Shown in pieces: positions 49,156-58,181 of a stretch of 64,000 nucleotides of DNA (its first letter is position 1; every line of letters starts with the position of its first letter). Made by a program: the position numbers and the translations under genes. A model generated the notes under the pieces. That model ran no database searches and was not told the origin of the DNA. It worked only from the letters and a program-made list of their open reading frames with translations. The stretch lies in the NCBI RefSeq assembly GCF_001954195.1, contig NZ_MBES01000074.1:124001-188000 (forward strand). Reading direction: 5' to 3'. Source of the stretch: Mycobacterium sp. IS-1264. Its GTDB lineage: Bacteria > Actinomycetota > Actinomycetes > Mycobacteriales > Mycobacteriaceae.

Positions 49156-49620
49156 GTGTCGACCACTCTGGCTGTTGTCCGTCTCGATCCCGGGCTCCCG
49201 CTGCCCAGCCGCGCCCACGACGGCGATGCGGGCGTCGATCTCTACAGCGCCGAGGACGTCAGGCTGGAGCCCGGGCACCGGGCCCTGGTGCGAACCGGGG
49301 TCGCGGTCGCGATTCCGCACGGGATGGTCGGGCTGGTCCATCCGCGCTCGGGATTGGCTGCGCGCGTAGGGCTTTCGATCGTCAACAGCCCGGGCACCAT
49401 CGACGCGGGCTATCGCGGCGAGATCAAGGTTGCGTTGATCAACCTCGACCCGGCCGAGCCCATCCTGGTGCATCGCGGCGACCGTATCGCCCAGTTGCTG
49501 GTGCAACGGGTCGAGTTAGTCGATTTGGTGGAGGTCTCGTCGTTCGACGAGGCCGGGCTGGCCGGAACATCCCGTGGCGATGGCGGTCACGGTTCCTCCG
49601 GCGGACATGCGAGTTTGTGA
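49156..49620 (+). CDS. dut: dUTP pyrophosphatase
   Basis: A 154-residue trimeric dUTPase that keeps uracil out of DNA and supplies dUMP. All five motifs are present: DAGVDLYS, HPRSGLAAR, the GTIDAGYRGEIKVALIN segment, RGDRIAQLLVQ and the C-terminal RGDGGHGSSGGHASL arm. The penultimate motif has His in place of the usual Phe (GGFGSTG), as in mycobacterial enzymes. The GTG start has TAATCT 8 nt upstream; a longer frame in the DUF3093 gene is not coding. It overlaps the DUF3710 start by one base. Confidence 0.96.
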   Translation: MSTTLAVVRLDPGLPLPSRAHDGDAGVDLYSAEDVRLEPGHRALVRTGVAVAIPHGMVGLVHPRSGLAARVGLSIVNSPGTIDAGYRGEIKVALINLDPAEPILVHRGDRIAQLLVQRVELVDLVEVSSFDEAGLAGTSRGDGGHGSSGGHASL

Positions 49621-50348
49621 TGGCACTGGGTAGACGCTCCGACAAGGACGACATCGAACCGACGGCGGCCGAGGACGTCGAGGCGCAGGACGATACCGAC
49701 GACGAGCTCGAGGGCCCGTTCGACATCGAGGACTTCGACGACCCCGCGGTCGCCGAGCTGGCCCGACTCGACCTGGGCTCGGTGCTCATCCCGATGCCGG
49801 ACGGCGGCCAGCTCCAAGTCGAGTTGACCGAGACCGGGGTCCCGAGCGCGGTCTGGGTGGTCACGCCCAACGGCCGTTTCACCATCGCCGCGTACGCGGC
49901 GCCCAAGACGGGCGGGCTGTGGCGCGAGGTGGCCGGCGAGCTCGCCGACTCGCTGCGCAAGGACTCTGCCCAAGTCAGCATCAAGGACGGCCCGTGGGGC
50001 CGGGAAGTCGTCGGTGTCGCCTCCGGCGTGGTGCGCTTCATCGGCGTCGACGGCTACCGCTGGATGATCCGCTGCGTCGTCAACGGGGCGCCCGAGACCA
50101 TCGAGGCGCTGGAGCAGGAGGCGCGGGCGGCGTTGGCGGACACCGTGGTTCGCCGCGGCGACACGCCGCTGCCGGTGCGGACGCCGCTGCCGGTGCAGCT
50201 GCCCGAGCCAATGGTCGAGCAGCTGCGGGCGGCGGCCCAGCAGGCCGAGCAACAAACCGACGCCCAGCAGCCACCCGGCGAGCCCGCCGCGCGCCGCAGC
50301 GCCGAGGGCTCGGCCATGCAGCAGTTGCGCACCACCACCGGCGGCTAG
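49620..50348 (+). CDS. DUF3710 family protein (Rv2696c type)
   Basis: A 242-residue acidic protein. The Asp/Glu-rich start (DDIEPTAAEDVEAQDD) is followed by the DUF3710 core PFDIEDFDDPAVAELARLDL, then GSVLIPMPDGGQLQVEL and GPWGREVVG. A Pro/Gln/Ala-rich tail ends it. Function unknown. The ATG shares its A with the dut TGA, so it is probably translated from the dut message. Its TAG is shared with the convergent hydrolase gene in CTAG. Confidence 0.83.
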   Translation: MALGRRSDKDDIEPTAAEDVEAQDDTDDELEGPFDIEDFDDPAVAELARLDLGSVLIPMPDGGQLQVELTETGVPSAVWVVTPNGRFTIAAYAAPKTGGLWREVAGELADSLRKDSAQVSIKDGPWGREVVGVASGVVRFIGVDGYRWMIRCVVNGAPETIEALEQEARAALADTVVRRGDTPLPVRTPLPVQLPEPMVEQLRAAAQQAEQQTDAQQPPGEPAARRSAEGSAMQQLRTTTGG

Positions 50349-51043
50349 AGGTCTCCCAAGGCGGCCAGGCAGGCCGCGCCCAGTGCCGCGGCGTCCTCGC
50401 CGATCTGATCGAGCGTCACCGTCCGCAGCGCCGCGCGTGGCGCGGCGCGGGCCCAGTCGACACCGACCTGCAGCGGGTGAATGGGATCGTCGACCGCCGC
50501 GGCGACCCCCAGCGGCGCGGCCAGCCCGGCCAGCTCGGCGCAGCTCGGCGCGACGTAGGCCGCGGCTTCCTCCATCGCGTCGGGCAGCTGCGGCCACTGG
50601 GCCCGCCACGAGCGGGCCAGCTCGTCGGCCAGCCATGGCGGGCTGGAGGCCCGCATCTGCGTGGTCGTCGCCGCCAACCCGTCGGCTCGCAGCCGCGCCG
50701 CCGAATGCCGCGCCGCGAGAGCGGCCGGGGCGGATCCCGGGGCGCCGGCCCAGGCCGGCAGCGCGGCCAGGACGGCGATGGTGCGTTCGGGATGCGCGAG
50801 CGCCCACGCCGCCGTCACAGCGGCACCGATCGACACGCCGCCGACCGCGATGGGGCCGTCGCCGGCGGCGGCGTCAAGCGCGGACAGATAGCCGTCGATC
50901 AACCGGTCCGGGCGCGGCGGCGGGGTCACCAGCAATGCGCCGACCTCCCGCAGGGGCCCGGAAAACGCCCGGTAGACATAGTCGTCGTCGGATCCGGTGC
51001 CCGGCAACAGCACCGTCGTGACACCGCGCAGATCGACAGCCAC
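50345..51043 (-). CDS. Alpha/beta-hydrolase-like protein (Rv2695 type)
   Basis: A 232-residue alpha/beta-fold protein. The strand TTVLLPGTGSDDDYVYRAF opens the fold and the nucleophile elbow is GGVSIGAA (G-x-S-x-G). A C-terminal region (VGVAAAVDDPIHPLQVGVDW) contains the probable Asp and His: this is the DDPIHP segment. Ala-rich helices lie between. The reaction is unknown. The start is GTG without a clear ribosome site. It converges with the DUF3710 gene on a shared CTAG. Confidence 0.8.
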   Translation of the reverse strand: MAVDLRGVTTVLLPGTGSDDDYVYRAFSGPLREVGALLVTPPPRPDRLIDGYLSALDAAAGDGPIAVGGVSIGAAVTAAWALAHPERTIAVLAALPAWAGAPGSAPAALAARHSAARLRADGLAATTTQMRASSPPWLADELARSWRAQWPQLPDAMEEAAAYVAPSCAELAGLAAPLGVAAAVDDPIHPLQVGVDWARAAPRAALRTVTLDQIGEDAAALGAACLAALGDL

Positions 51044-51179
51044 CCCTCGATAGTGCCCGGCGCCGACGGGCGCCCAAAATCCGGTTTGGGTTCGGTTGGC
51101 GCGGGGGAACCAAGAGGTCTACGGTGTCCGTTGGCATAGAGGAAGCGCCGAAGCTTTTACAGCATTGTCAGGAGTGGCC

Positions 51180-51548
51180 ATGGGGGCCCAGGGATATCTA
51201 CGCCGGCTCACCCGTCGATTGACGGAGGACCCGGAACAACTCGACTCCGAGGAGTTGTCCGACGAGGTGGCCAGCACCGGCGCGCAGCGCGTGATCGATT
51301 GCGAGCGCGGCCAGGAAGTCACGATGGTGGGCACGCTACGCAGCGTGGAATGCAACGGTAAGGCCTGCGCGGGCGGGGTCCGCGCCGAATTGTTCGATGG
51401 CACCGACACCGTCACGCTGGTGTGGTTGGGGCAGCGCCGGATCCCCGGCATCGACTCGGGCCGCACGCTGCGGGTGCGGGGCCGGCTGGGCAAGCTGGAG
51501 AACGGCACCAAGGCCATCTACAACCCGCACTACGAAATTCAGCGGTGA
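51180..51548 (+). CDS. OB-fold nucleic-acid-binding protein (Rv2694c type)
   Basis: A 122-residue protein with an OB-fold: GQEVTMVGTLRSVECNGKAC is the first strand pair, VRAELFDGTDTVTLVWLGQR the middle and RTLRVRGRLGKLENGTKAIY the last. The family is conserved in actinobacteria and resembles the OB-fold of DNA- or RNA-binding proteins. Length equals the M. tuberculosis homolog if the ATG giving MGAQGYLRRL is used, and GGAG lies 5 nt upstream of it. A longer in-frame start at 51096 is unlikely. Its stop overlaps the next GTG (GTGA). Confidence 0.84.
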   Translation: MGAQGYLRRLTRRLTEDPEQLDSEELSDEVASTGAQRVIDCERGQEVTMVGTLRSVECNGKACAGGVRAELFDGTDTVTLVWLGQRRIPGIDSGRTLRVRGRLGKLENGTKAIYNPHYEIQR

Positions 51549-52225
51549 GCATTCCCGGCGAGACCGGCAGCCGCACCACACTGGAACGGCTGCTGGCACA
51601 GGCGGGCGGGGTGAGTGGTGTCGTCTACTCGTCGCTGCCGGTTGTGACTTTCGTAACGGTTTCTTCGTTGTTCGGCCTACTGCCCGCGATCGGGTCCGCG
51701 CTGGGCGTGGCCGCGCTGGTCTTGCTGTGGCGGCTGATCCGGCACGAATCGCCGAATCCGGCGTTCTCCGGGTTCTTCGGCGTCGCCTTCTGCGCGCTCG
51801 TCGCGTACCTGATGGGCGAGTCGAAAGGCTATTTCCTGCTGGGCATTTGGGGATCGCTGTTCTGGGCGGTGGTGTTCGCGGTGTCCATCCTGATCCGCCG
51901 CCCGGTGGTCGGTTACCTGTGGACCTGGGCCAGCGGCCGTGACCACGGGTGGCGCGGCGTTTCCCGGGCCGTGTACGCGTTCGACATCGCCACGCTCGGC
52001 TGGATGCTGGTGTTCGCCGCCCGGTACGTGGTTCAGCAGCAGCTCTACGACGCCGGTCGGACGGGTTGGTTGGGCGTGGCGCGGATCGGGATGGGCTGGC
52101 CGCTGACGATCCTTGCCGGGCTGCTCACCTACGCGGCGGTCAAGGCCGCTCAGCGAGCGATATCCGCGGCGGGTGAGGCGGGCGACCCCGCCGCTTCGGT
52201 CGAGGCGGACACCGGCCTCGACTAG
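51545..52225 (+). CDS. DUF3159 family membrane protein (Rv2693c type)
   Basis: A 226-residue protein with five or six membrane helices, for example SSLFGLLPAIGSALGVAALVL, the FGVAFCALVAYLMGESKGYF segment and LGIWGSLFWAVVFAVSILI. The family DUF3159 has no proven function. Gene order next to the potassium regulators suggests, but does not show, an ion link. The GTG overlaps the OB-fold gene stop (GTGA). Its TAG is shared with the convergent ceoC stop in CTAG. Confidence 0.83.
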   Translation: MSIPGETGSRTTLERLLAQAGGVSGVVYSSLPVVTFVTVSSLFGLLPAIGSALGVAALVLLWRLIRHESPNPAFSGFFGVAFCALVAYLMGESKGYFLLGIWGSLFWAVVFAVSILIRRPVVGYLWTWASGRDHGWRGVSRAVYAFDIATLGWMLVFAARYVVQQQLYDAGRTGWLGVARIGMGWPLTILAGLLTYAAVKAAQRAISAAGEAGDPAASVEADTGLD

Positions 52226-52896
52226 TCGGCGGGCGGGGCGGCGGGCAGCAGCAGCTTGCGCAGGTCTTCCTCCACCTCGGTGACCGCGACGAAGAGCAGT
52301 TCGTCGCCGCCCTCCAGCGGTTCGTCGGCCTCGGGCACGATGACCCGGGGCCCGCGCAGGATCGTCACCAGCGCGGCATCCCGGGGCAGCTGCAACCGGC
52401 GCACCGGCTTGCCGCCCCACGGTGTGTCGTCGGGCAGGGTGATCTCGACCAGGTTGGCCTGACCCTTGCGGAACTCCATCAACCGCACCAGATCGCCGAC
52501 GGCGACGGCCTCCTCGATCAGCGACGCCAGCATCCGCGGGGTGGACACCGCCACGTCCACGCCCCAGGCGTCGGTGAACAGCCATTCGTTGCGGGGATCG
52601 TTGACCCGCGCCACCACCCGGGGCACCGCGAACTCGGTCTTGGCCAGCAGGCTGAGCACCACGTTGACCTTGTCGTCGCCGGTCGCCGCGACCACCACGT
52701 CGAAATCCTCCAGGTGCGCCGACTCCAACAGGCTCAGCTCGCAGGCGTCGCCCAGCCGCCAGTGCGCGGCCGGGATGGCGTCGACGTCGACGTGTTCGGG
52801 GTTGCGCTCGATCAGCGTCACGTCGTGCCCGTTGCCGATCAGCTCGCGGGTGACCGAGCGGCCCACGGCCCCTGCCCCGGCGACCATTACCTTCAT
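52222..52896 (-). CDS. ceoC: TrkA-family potassium-uptake regulator, second subunit (CeoC)
   Basis: A 224-residue cytoplasmic RCK/TrkA protein that gates a potassium channel or transporter in response to NAD(H)/ATP. The TrkA_N Rossmann motif is MVAGAGAVGRSVTRELIGNG, with the acidic strand ending in LIERN. A TrkA_C domain covers about residues 140-215 (LVEITLPDDTPWGGKPV). It overlaps the ceoB end by four bases (ATGA), so the two subunits are translated together. Confidence 0.93.
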   Translation of the reverse strand: MKVMVAGAGAVGRSVTRELIGNGHDVTLIERNPEHVDVDAIPAAHWRLGDACELSLLESAHLEDFDVVVAATGDDKVNVVLSLLAKTEFAVPRVVARVNDPRNEWLFTDAWGVDVAVSTPRMLASLIEEAVAVGDLVRLMEFRKGQANLVEITLPDDTPWGGKPVRRLQLPRDAALVTILRGPRVIVPEADEPLEGGDELLFVAVTEVEEDLRKLLLPAAPPAD

Positions 52897-53576
52897 CGGC
52901 CCGCTCCCGCCTCGAGGTCCTCACCGGGCGGCAACGCGGCGATGGCCACCGCCTCGGCGGCGCGCCCGGATATCGCGGCGATGTAGACCTGATCGCCCGC
53001 CTGGATGATGGTCTTGGGCTCCGGCAACACCCCGGTTCCGAACCGGATCAGGAACGCCACGCGTGCGCCGGTGGCCTGCTCCAGATTGGTGGCCCGATGT
53101 CCCACCCAATCCTCGTGCAGCACCACCTCCGAGACGACGACGGTGCCGGTCGGATCGCGCCACTTGGCGGTCTCGCTCTCCCGGGTCAGCGCGTTGAGCA
53201 GCCGATCGGTGGTCCACGGCACGGTGGCGATCGTCGGGATGCCGAGGCGTTCGTAGACCTCGGCGCGCTTGGCGTCGTAGATACGCGCGACCACGCGGTT
53301 GACGCCGAACGTCTCCCGGGCCAGCCGGGCCGAGATGATGTTGGAGTTGTCCCCGGATGACACCGCGGCGAAGGCGTCGGCCTTCTCGATGCCGGCCCGC
53401 AGCAGGACGTCGCGGTCGAATCCCTGGCCCAGTACCCGCTCGCCCGCGAACTCCGGGCTAAGCCGGTTGAAGGCGGCGCTGTCGCGGTCGATGACCGCGA
53501 CGTCGTGCCCGATCCGGGACAGGCCGTCGGCCAGTGAAGAGCCCACCCGGCCGCAGCCCATCACAACCACCCGCAC
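52893..53576 (-). CDS. ceoB: TrkA-family potassium-uptake regulator (CeoB)
   Basis: A 227-residue partner of CeoC with the same layout: TrkA_N motif VVMGCGRVGSSLADGLSRIG, acidic strand VIDRD, and a TrkA_C domain near the end (VYIAAISGRAAEAVAI). It is the first gene of the pair. No TrkG/H-type membrane subunit lies nearby; the divergent permease gene 89 bp away is the natural candidate partner. Start ATG without a strong ribosome site. Confidence 0.93.
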   Translation of the reverse strand: MRVVVMGCGRVGSSLADGLSRIGHDVAVIDRDSAAFNRLSPEFAGERVLGQGFDRDVLLRAGIEKADAFAAVSSGDNSNIISARLARETFGVNRVVARIYDAKRAEVYERLGIPTIATVPWTTDRLLNALTRESETAKWRDPTGTVVVSEVVLHEDWVGHRATNLEQATGARVAFLIRFGTGVLPEPKTIIQAGDQVYIAAISGRAAEAVAIAALPPGEDLEAGAGR

Positions 53577-53665
53577 TTGAGGTCCTCTCGGCTGGGTTCT
53601 GTATGCGTTGCTTCTCGCCTAGGGAACGCTACCGGCAAACCGGGGTGGGCTTACCCTTGGCTCTC

Positions 53666-55660
53666 GTGTCCAAACTTTCAACAGCCGCGCGCCGGTTGCT
53701 GATCGGCCGGCCGTTTCGCAGCGACCGGCTGAGTCACACGCTACTGCCCAAGCGGATCGCCTTGCCGGTGTTCGCCTCCGACGCCCTGTCCTCGGTGGCG
53801 TATGCGCCCGAGGAAGTCTTCCTGATGCTCTCGGTGGCCGGAGTGACCGCCTATGCGTTGACGCCCTGGATCGGCCTTGCGGTGGCCGCGGTCATGTTGG
53901 TCGTGGTGGCCAGCTACCGCCAGAACGTGCATGCCTACCCGTCGGGCGGTGGCGACTACGAGGTGGTCACCACCAACCTCGGCGACACCGCCGGCCTCGT
54001 GGTGGCCAGTGCCCTGATGGTGGATTACGTTCTCACCGTTGCCGTTTCGACGGCGTCGGCGATGTCGAATATCGGGTCGGCGATCCCGGTCGTGGCCCAA
54101 CACAAGGTGCTCTTCTGCGTGGCCGCCATCCTGCTCGTCATGGCGCTGAACCTGCGCGGGGTCCGCGAGTCCGGGCTGGCTTTCGCCATTCCGACGTATG
54201 CGTTCATCATCGGCGTCCTCGTCATGATCGGCTGGGGTTTGTTCCGGATCTTCGTGCTGGGCAACCCGCTGCGGGCCGAGTCCGCCGGCTTCCAGATGCA
54301 CGCCGAGCACGGCCAGATCGTCGGCCTCGCTTTGGCGTTCCTGGTGGCGCGGTCGTTTTCGTCGGGGTGCGCGGCGCTGACCGGTGTCGAGGCGATCAGC
54401 AACGGCGTGCCGGCCTTTCAGAAACCCAAGTCGCGCAACGCGGCGACGACCCTGCTGATGCTCGGCGGGATCGCGGTGACCCTACTGATGGGCATCATCG
54501 TGTTGGCCCAGCAGATCGGGGTCAAACTGGTCGAGGACCCCGCAAGGCAGCTGACCGGCGCCCCGCCGAACTACTACCAGAAGACGTTGGTCACGCAGCT
54601 GGCCGAGACGGTGTTCGGCAGCTTTCACATCGGCTTCCTGCTCATCGCCACGGTGACCGCGCTGATCCTGGTCCTGGCGGCCAATACCGCGTTCAACGGC
54701 TTCCCGGTGCTCGGCTCGATCCTGGCGCAGCACAGCTACCTGCCGCGCCAATTGCACACCCGCGGAGACAGATTGGCATTCTCCAACGGAATCCTGTTCC
54801 TGTCCGGCGCGGCGCTCTTGGCGATCATCGCGTTCCGCGGCGAGGTCACCGCGCTGATCCAGCTGTACATCGTCGGCGTGTTCATTTCGTTCACGCTGAG
54901 CCAGATCGGCATGGTCCGGCACTGGACGCGGCTGCTGCGCACCGAGACCGATCCGCGCGTGCGGCGCAAGATGATGCGTTCGCGGATTGTCAACACGGTC
55001 GGATTGCTGTCCACCGGCGCGGTGTTGTTGGTCGTCCTCGTCACCAAGTTCGTCGCCGGGGCGTGGATCGCCCTGTTCGCGATGAGCCTGCTGTTCATCA
55101 TCATGAAACTGATTCACCGCCACTACCACACCGTCGGCCGGGAGCTGGAGGAGCAGGCGGCCGCCCAACACGACGTGGTGTTGCCCAGCCGTAACCACGC
55201 GCTGGTCCTGGTGTCGAAGTTGCACCTGCCTACCCTGCGCGCGCTGGCCTACGCGCGCGCCACCCGCCCGGATGTGCTCGAGGCCCTCACGGTCAGCGTC
55301 GACGACGCGGAAACCCGCGACCTGGTGCACAAGTGGGAGGACAGCGAAATCAGCGTGCCGCTGAAGGTCATCGCCTCTCCCTATCGTGAAATCACCCGTC
55401 CCGTACTGGATTACGTCAAACGGGTCAGCAAGGAGTCGCCGCGGACGGTGGTCACCGTGTTCATCCCCGAGTATGTGGTGGGCCACTGGTGGGAGCAGGT
55501 GCTGCACAACCAGAGCGCGCTGCGGCTCAAGGGCCGGCTGCTGTTCATGCCCAACGTCATGGTCACTTCCGTTCCCTGGCAGCTGACTTCGTCCGAGCGG
55601 CTCAAGGCGTTTCAACCGCACGCCGCACCCGGCGACGCTCGTCGCGGAATCTTCGATTGA
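53666..55660 (+). CDS. APC-superfamily permease (Rv2690c type), possible potassium transporter
   Basis: A 664-residue membrane protein. About twelve transmembrane helices fill the first 475 residues, with the APC-like segments FASDALSSVAYAPEE and GVEAISNGVPAFQKPKSRNA. A soluble C-terminal domain (about 480-664) starts near HYHTVGRELEEQ and ends with FMPNVMVTSVPWQL. It belongs to the KimA/APC group, some of which carry potassium. Divergence from the TrkA-type genes makes a potassium role attractive; this is inference. The GTG giving MSKLSTAARR has TACCCT (53652-53657) 8 nt upstream. The longer frame is upstream non-coding sequence. Confidence 0.85.
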   Translation: MSKLSTAARRLLIGRPFRSDRLSHTLLPKRIALPVFASDALSSVAYAPEEVFLMLSVAGVTAYALTPWIGLAVAAVMLVVVASYRQNVHAYPSGGGDYEVVTTNLGDTAGLVVASALMVDYVLTVAVSTASAMSNIGSAIPVVAQHKVLFCVAAILLVMALNLRGVRESGLAFAIPTYAFIIGVLVMIGWGLFRIFVLGNPLRAESAGFQMHAEHGQIVGLALAFLVARSFSSGCAALTGVEAISNGVPAFQKPKSRNAATTLLMLGGIAVTLLMGIIVLAQQIGVKLVEDPARQLTGAPPNYYQKTLVTQLAETVFGSFHIGFLLIATVTALILVLAANTAFNGFPVLGSILAQHSYLPRQLHTRGDRLAFSNGILFLSGAALLAIIAFRGEVTALIQLYIVGVFISFTLSQIGMVRHWTRLLRTETDPRVRRKMMRSRIVNTVGLLSTGAVLLVVLVTKFVAGAWIALFAMSLLFIIMKLIHRHYHTVGRELEEQAAAQHDVVLPSRNHALVLVSKLHLPTLRALAYARATRPDVLEALTVSVDDAETRDLVHKWEDSEISVPLKVIASPYREITRPVLDYVKRVSKESPRTVVTVFIPEYVVGHWWEQVLHNQSALRLKGRLLFMPNVMVTSVPWQLTSSERLKAFQPHAAPGDARRGIFD

Positions 55661-56862
55661 GCACCGAAGCACAGCCCCGCGAACTCACGCTGGACACCGG
55701 AGCCCCCGCCAACGGCGGCAGCTGCGTGGCGCACCACGAAGGCCGGGTCGTGTTCGTCCGCTACGCGCTGCCCGGCGAGCGGGTGCGGGTGCGCGTCACC
55801 GCGGATCGCGGATCGTATTGGCACGCAGAGGTTATCGAGGTGATCGAGCCGTCGGCCGACCGGATCGAGTCCCTGTGCCCGATCGCCGGGGTGGACGGCG
55901 CCGGCTGCTGCGACCTGGCGTTCGCCCGCCCGGAGGCGGCCCGCGCGCTCAAGGCGCACGTCGTGGCCAATCAACTCCAGCGCCTCGGCGGATACGGCTG
56001 GAGCGGTGAGGCCCAGCCGCTCTCGGAGCGCGGCCACACGGGTTGGCGCACCCGTGTCCGGCTCGAGGTGGGCGCCGACTGTCGCCCCGGCTTCCACCGC
56101 TACCACAGCGACGAGCTGGTGACCGACCTGCGCTGCGCGCAGCTGCCCGCCGGGATGCTGGACGGTCTGGGTGAGCCCGGTTGGCCGCCCGGCGCCCAGT
56201 TGCACGTGGCCGTCGACGACGCCGGCGAGCGCCACGTGGTGTGCACGTTGCGGCAGGGCAAGCGGACCGCGACCAACGTGGTGCAGGGCGGCTACGAGGC
56301 GGTGCAGCGGGTGGGTATGCGGACCTGGCGGGTTCCGGTCACCGCGTTCTGGCAGGCGCATCGGGACGCGGCGGCGGTCTACAGCGGGCTGGTCGCCGAC
56401 TGGGCGCGGCCCGCCGCGGGCATGACGGTATGGGATCTCTACGGCGGCGCGGGCGTCTTCGCCGCGGCGCTGGCCGACGCGGTGGGGGAGTCCGGGCGGG
56501 TGCTGACGGTCGACACCTCCCGCGCGGGGACGCGGGCCGCCCGGGCCGCGCTCGTCGACCTGCCCCAGGTCGACGTCGTCACCGATTCGGTGCGGCGGGT
56601 GCTGGCTTCACAACGCACCGATTCAAGAGCGGATGTCGCGGTGCTGGATCCGCCTCGGTCGGGCGCCGGACGTGAGGTCATCGACCTGCTGGCCGCCGCC
56701 GCGGTGCCCCGGGTGGTGCACATCGGCTGTGAGGCAGCGTCTTTCGCGCGCGATATCGGCCTGTACCTCGGCCACGGTTACCGCGTCGAGAAGATCACCG
56801 TGTTCGATGCGTTCCCCCTGACCCATCACGGCGAATGCGTGGCGCTGCTGACGCGCGGCTAG
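55657..56862 (+). CDS. TRAM-domain class I RNA methyltransferase, TrmA/RumA-like (Rv2689c type)
   Basis: A 401-residue SAM-dependent m5U-type RNA methyltransferase. An N-terminal TRAM domain (about 8-65: ELTLDTGAPANGGSCVAHHE) precedes the iron-sulfur-like Cys region (SLCPIAGVDGAGCCDLAFA, fewer Cys than RumA). The catalytic domain has the SAM motif VWDLYGGAGVFAAALAD, the DPPRSGAGREV motif and the nucleophile region HIGCEAASFARDI. The start is TTG, overlapping the permease stop (TTGA), a rare start kept because the overlap and the TRAM domain fit. Target RNA unknown. The TAG is shared with the convergent transporter in CTAG. Confidence 0.87.
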   Translation: MSTEAQPRELTLDTGAPANGGSCVAHHEGRVVFVRYALPGERVRVRVTADRGSYWHAEVIEVIEPSADRIESLCPIAGVDGAGCCDLAFARPEAARALKAHVVANQLQRLGGYGWSGEAQPLSERGHTGWRTRVRLEVGADCRPGFHRYHSDELVTDLRCAQLPAGMLDGLGEPGWPPGAQLHVAVDDAGERHVVCTLRQGKRTATNVVQGGYEAVQRVGMRTWRVPVTAFWQAHRDAAAVYSGLVADWARPAAGMTVWDLYGGAGVFAAALADAVGESGRVLTVDTSRAGTRAARAALVDLPQVDVVTDSVRRVLASQRTDSRADVAVLDPPRSGAGREVIDLLAAAAVPRVVHIGCEAASFARDIGLYLGHGYRVEKITVFDAFPLTHHGECVALLTRG

Positions 56863-58148
56863 CTCAACACGAAATACCGCAGCCACAAGTACAGCGCGGA
56901 CAGCACCGCGGAGACCACGGTGACGATCGCGCCCTTGCGGGTGAATTCCCAAAACGAGATCGGGCTGTCCGCCCGTTTCGCAATCCCGAGGATGACCACG
57001 TTGGCGCTGGCGCCGACCGCGGTGAGGTTGCCGCCGAGGTCGGTGCCGAGCGTGAGGGCCCACCACAGCACCTGCGGGTGCACATGGCCCGCCATCGACG
57101 AAACCAGCTGTCCGACAACGGGTGCCATCGTCGCGGCGTAGGGAACGTTGTTGATGACGCCGCTGAGCACCAGCGACAGCACGAGGATGAACATCGTCGT
57201 CAACAGGGCGTGCCCACCGGTCGCCTCGGTGGCCAGCCGGGCCAGGTCCTTGACGACCCCGGTCTTCACCAGCGCGCCGACCATGACGAACAGGCCGGCG
57301 AAGAACAGCAACGTGTCCCATTCCACGCCGGACAGGTAGTCCGAATGATCCAGCCCCGAAATCACGATGAGGACGCCGGCACCCAGCAGCGCCACCAGCG
57401 ACGGCTCCAGGTGTATCGCCGAATGCGCGACAAACCCGGCCAGCACCGCGGCCAGGACCACCCCGCATTTGATGAGCAGCCTGGGATCGCGGATGGCTTC
57501 GCGCTCTTCCAGGGACATGACGTCGGCGACCCGCTCGGGGTCGACGTCGAAAGCGCCCGGGAACAGCCGCGGTAGCAGCGCGACGAAGGCGCCGACGATG
57601 ACGATCACGATCGGCGTCAGGTGGATCAGAAAGTCGTTGAAGGACAAGCCCGCCCGGCTGGCGATGATGATGCTGGGCGGATCGCCGATCAAAGTCGCCG
57701 TGCCGCCGATGTTCGACGCGAACGCCTCGGCCATCAGAAACGGTGCCGGACCGATCTCCAGGCGGTCGCACACCAGCAACGTGACAGGGGCGACCAGCAA
57801 CACCGTGGTGACGTTGTCCAGCAGCGCCGACGCGAACGCGGTCACCAGCACCAGCAGGATCATGATGCGCAGCGGCGAGCCGTGCGCTCGCTTGGCGGCC
57901 ACGATCGCGGTGTATTCGAACACGCCGGTCTGCCGCAGCACACTGACGATGATCATCATGCCTAGCAGCAAAAAGATGACGTCCCAGTCGATTCCGGTAT
58001 CGCGGGAGTAGAACACGTCGTCGGAATGGATCACCGGCAGCAGCAGCATGACCGCCGCGCCGGCCAGCGCCACCAACGTCTTGTTGACGCGGTCGCTGGC
58101 GATCAGCGCGTAGGCGACGACGAACACGACGACCGCGACGACGCTCAT
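56859..58148 (-). CDS. Ion-transporter-superfamily (ArsB/NhaD/CitMHS-like) membrane protein
   Basis: A 429-residue membrane protein with about twelve helices. Family segments are VFEYTAIVAAKRAHGSPLRI, then ALLDNVTTVLLVAPVTLLVC, IGGTATLIGDPPSIII and NLTAVGASANVVILGIA, the twin Asn/Gly-containing half-repeats of the IT superfamily. In M. tuberculosis this place holds two adjacent paralogs (named arsB1 and arsA); only one is present here. No arsenic genes are near, so arsenite transport is not supported. The ATG leads into SVVAVVVFVVAYAL. The CBS-domain gene 33 bp upstream is probably in one unit. Confidence 0.87.
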   Translation of the reverse strand: MSVVAVVVFVVAYALIASDRVNKTLVALAGAAVMLLLPVIHSDDVFYSRDTGIDWDVIFLLLGMMIIVSVLRQTGVFEYTAIVAAKRAHGSPLRIMILLVLVTAFASALLDNVTTVLLVAPVTLLVCDRLEIGPAPFLMAEAFASNIGGTATLIGDPPSIIIASRAGLSFNDFLIHLTPIVIVIVGAFVALLPRLFPGAFDVDPERVADVMSLEEREAIRDPRLLIKCGVVLAAVLAGFVAHSAIHLEPSLVALLGAGVLIVISGLDHSDYLSGVEWDTLLFFAGLFVMVGALVKTGVVKDLARLATEATGGHALLTTMFILVLSLVLSGVINNVPYAATMAPVVGQLVSSMAGHVHPQVLWWALTLGTDLGGNLTAVGASANVVILGIAKRADSPISFWEFTRKGAIVTVVSAVLSALYLWLRYFVLS

Positions 58149-58181
58149 CGATTGTCCTGTGTGCTCAAGGCTTTGGGGGTG

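Noticed and set aside
56859..58148. Arsenite exporter function for the IT-family protein
   Set aside because: No arsR, arsC or arsenic-related gene is nearby; the name in M. tuberculosis rests on superfamily resemblance only.
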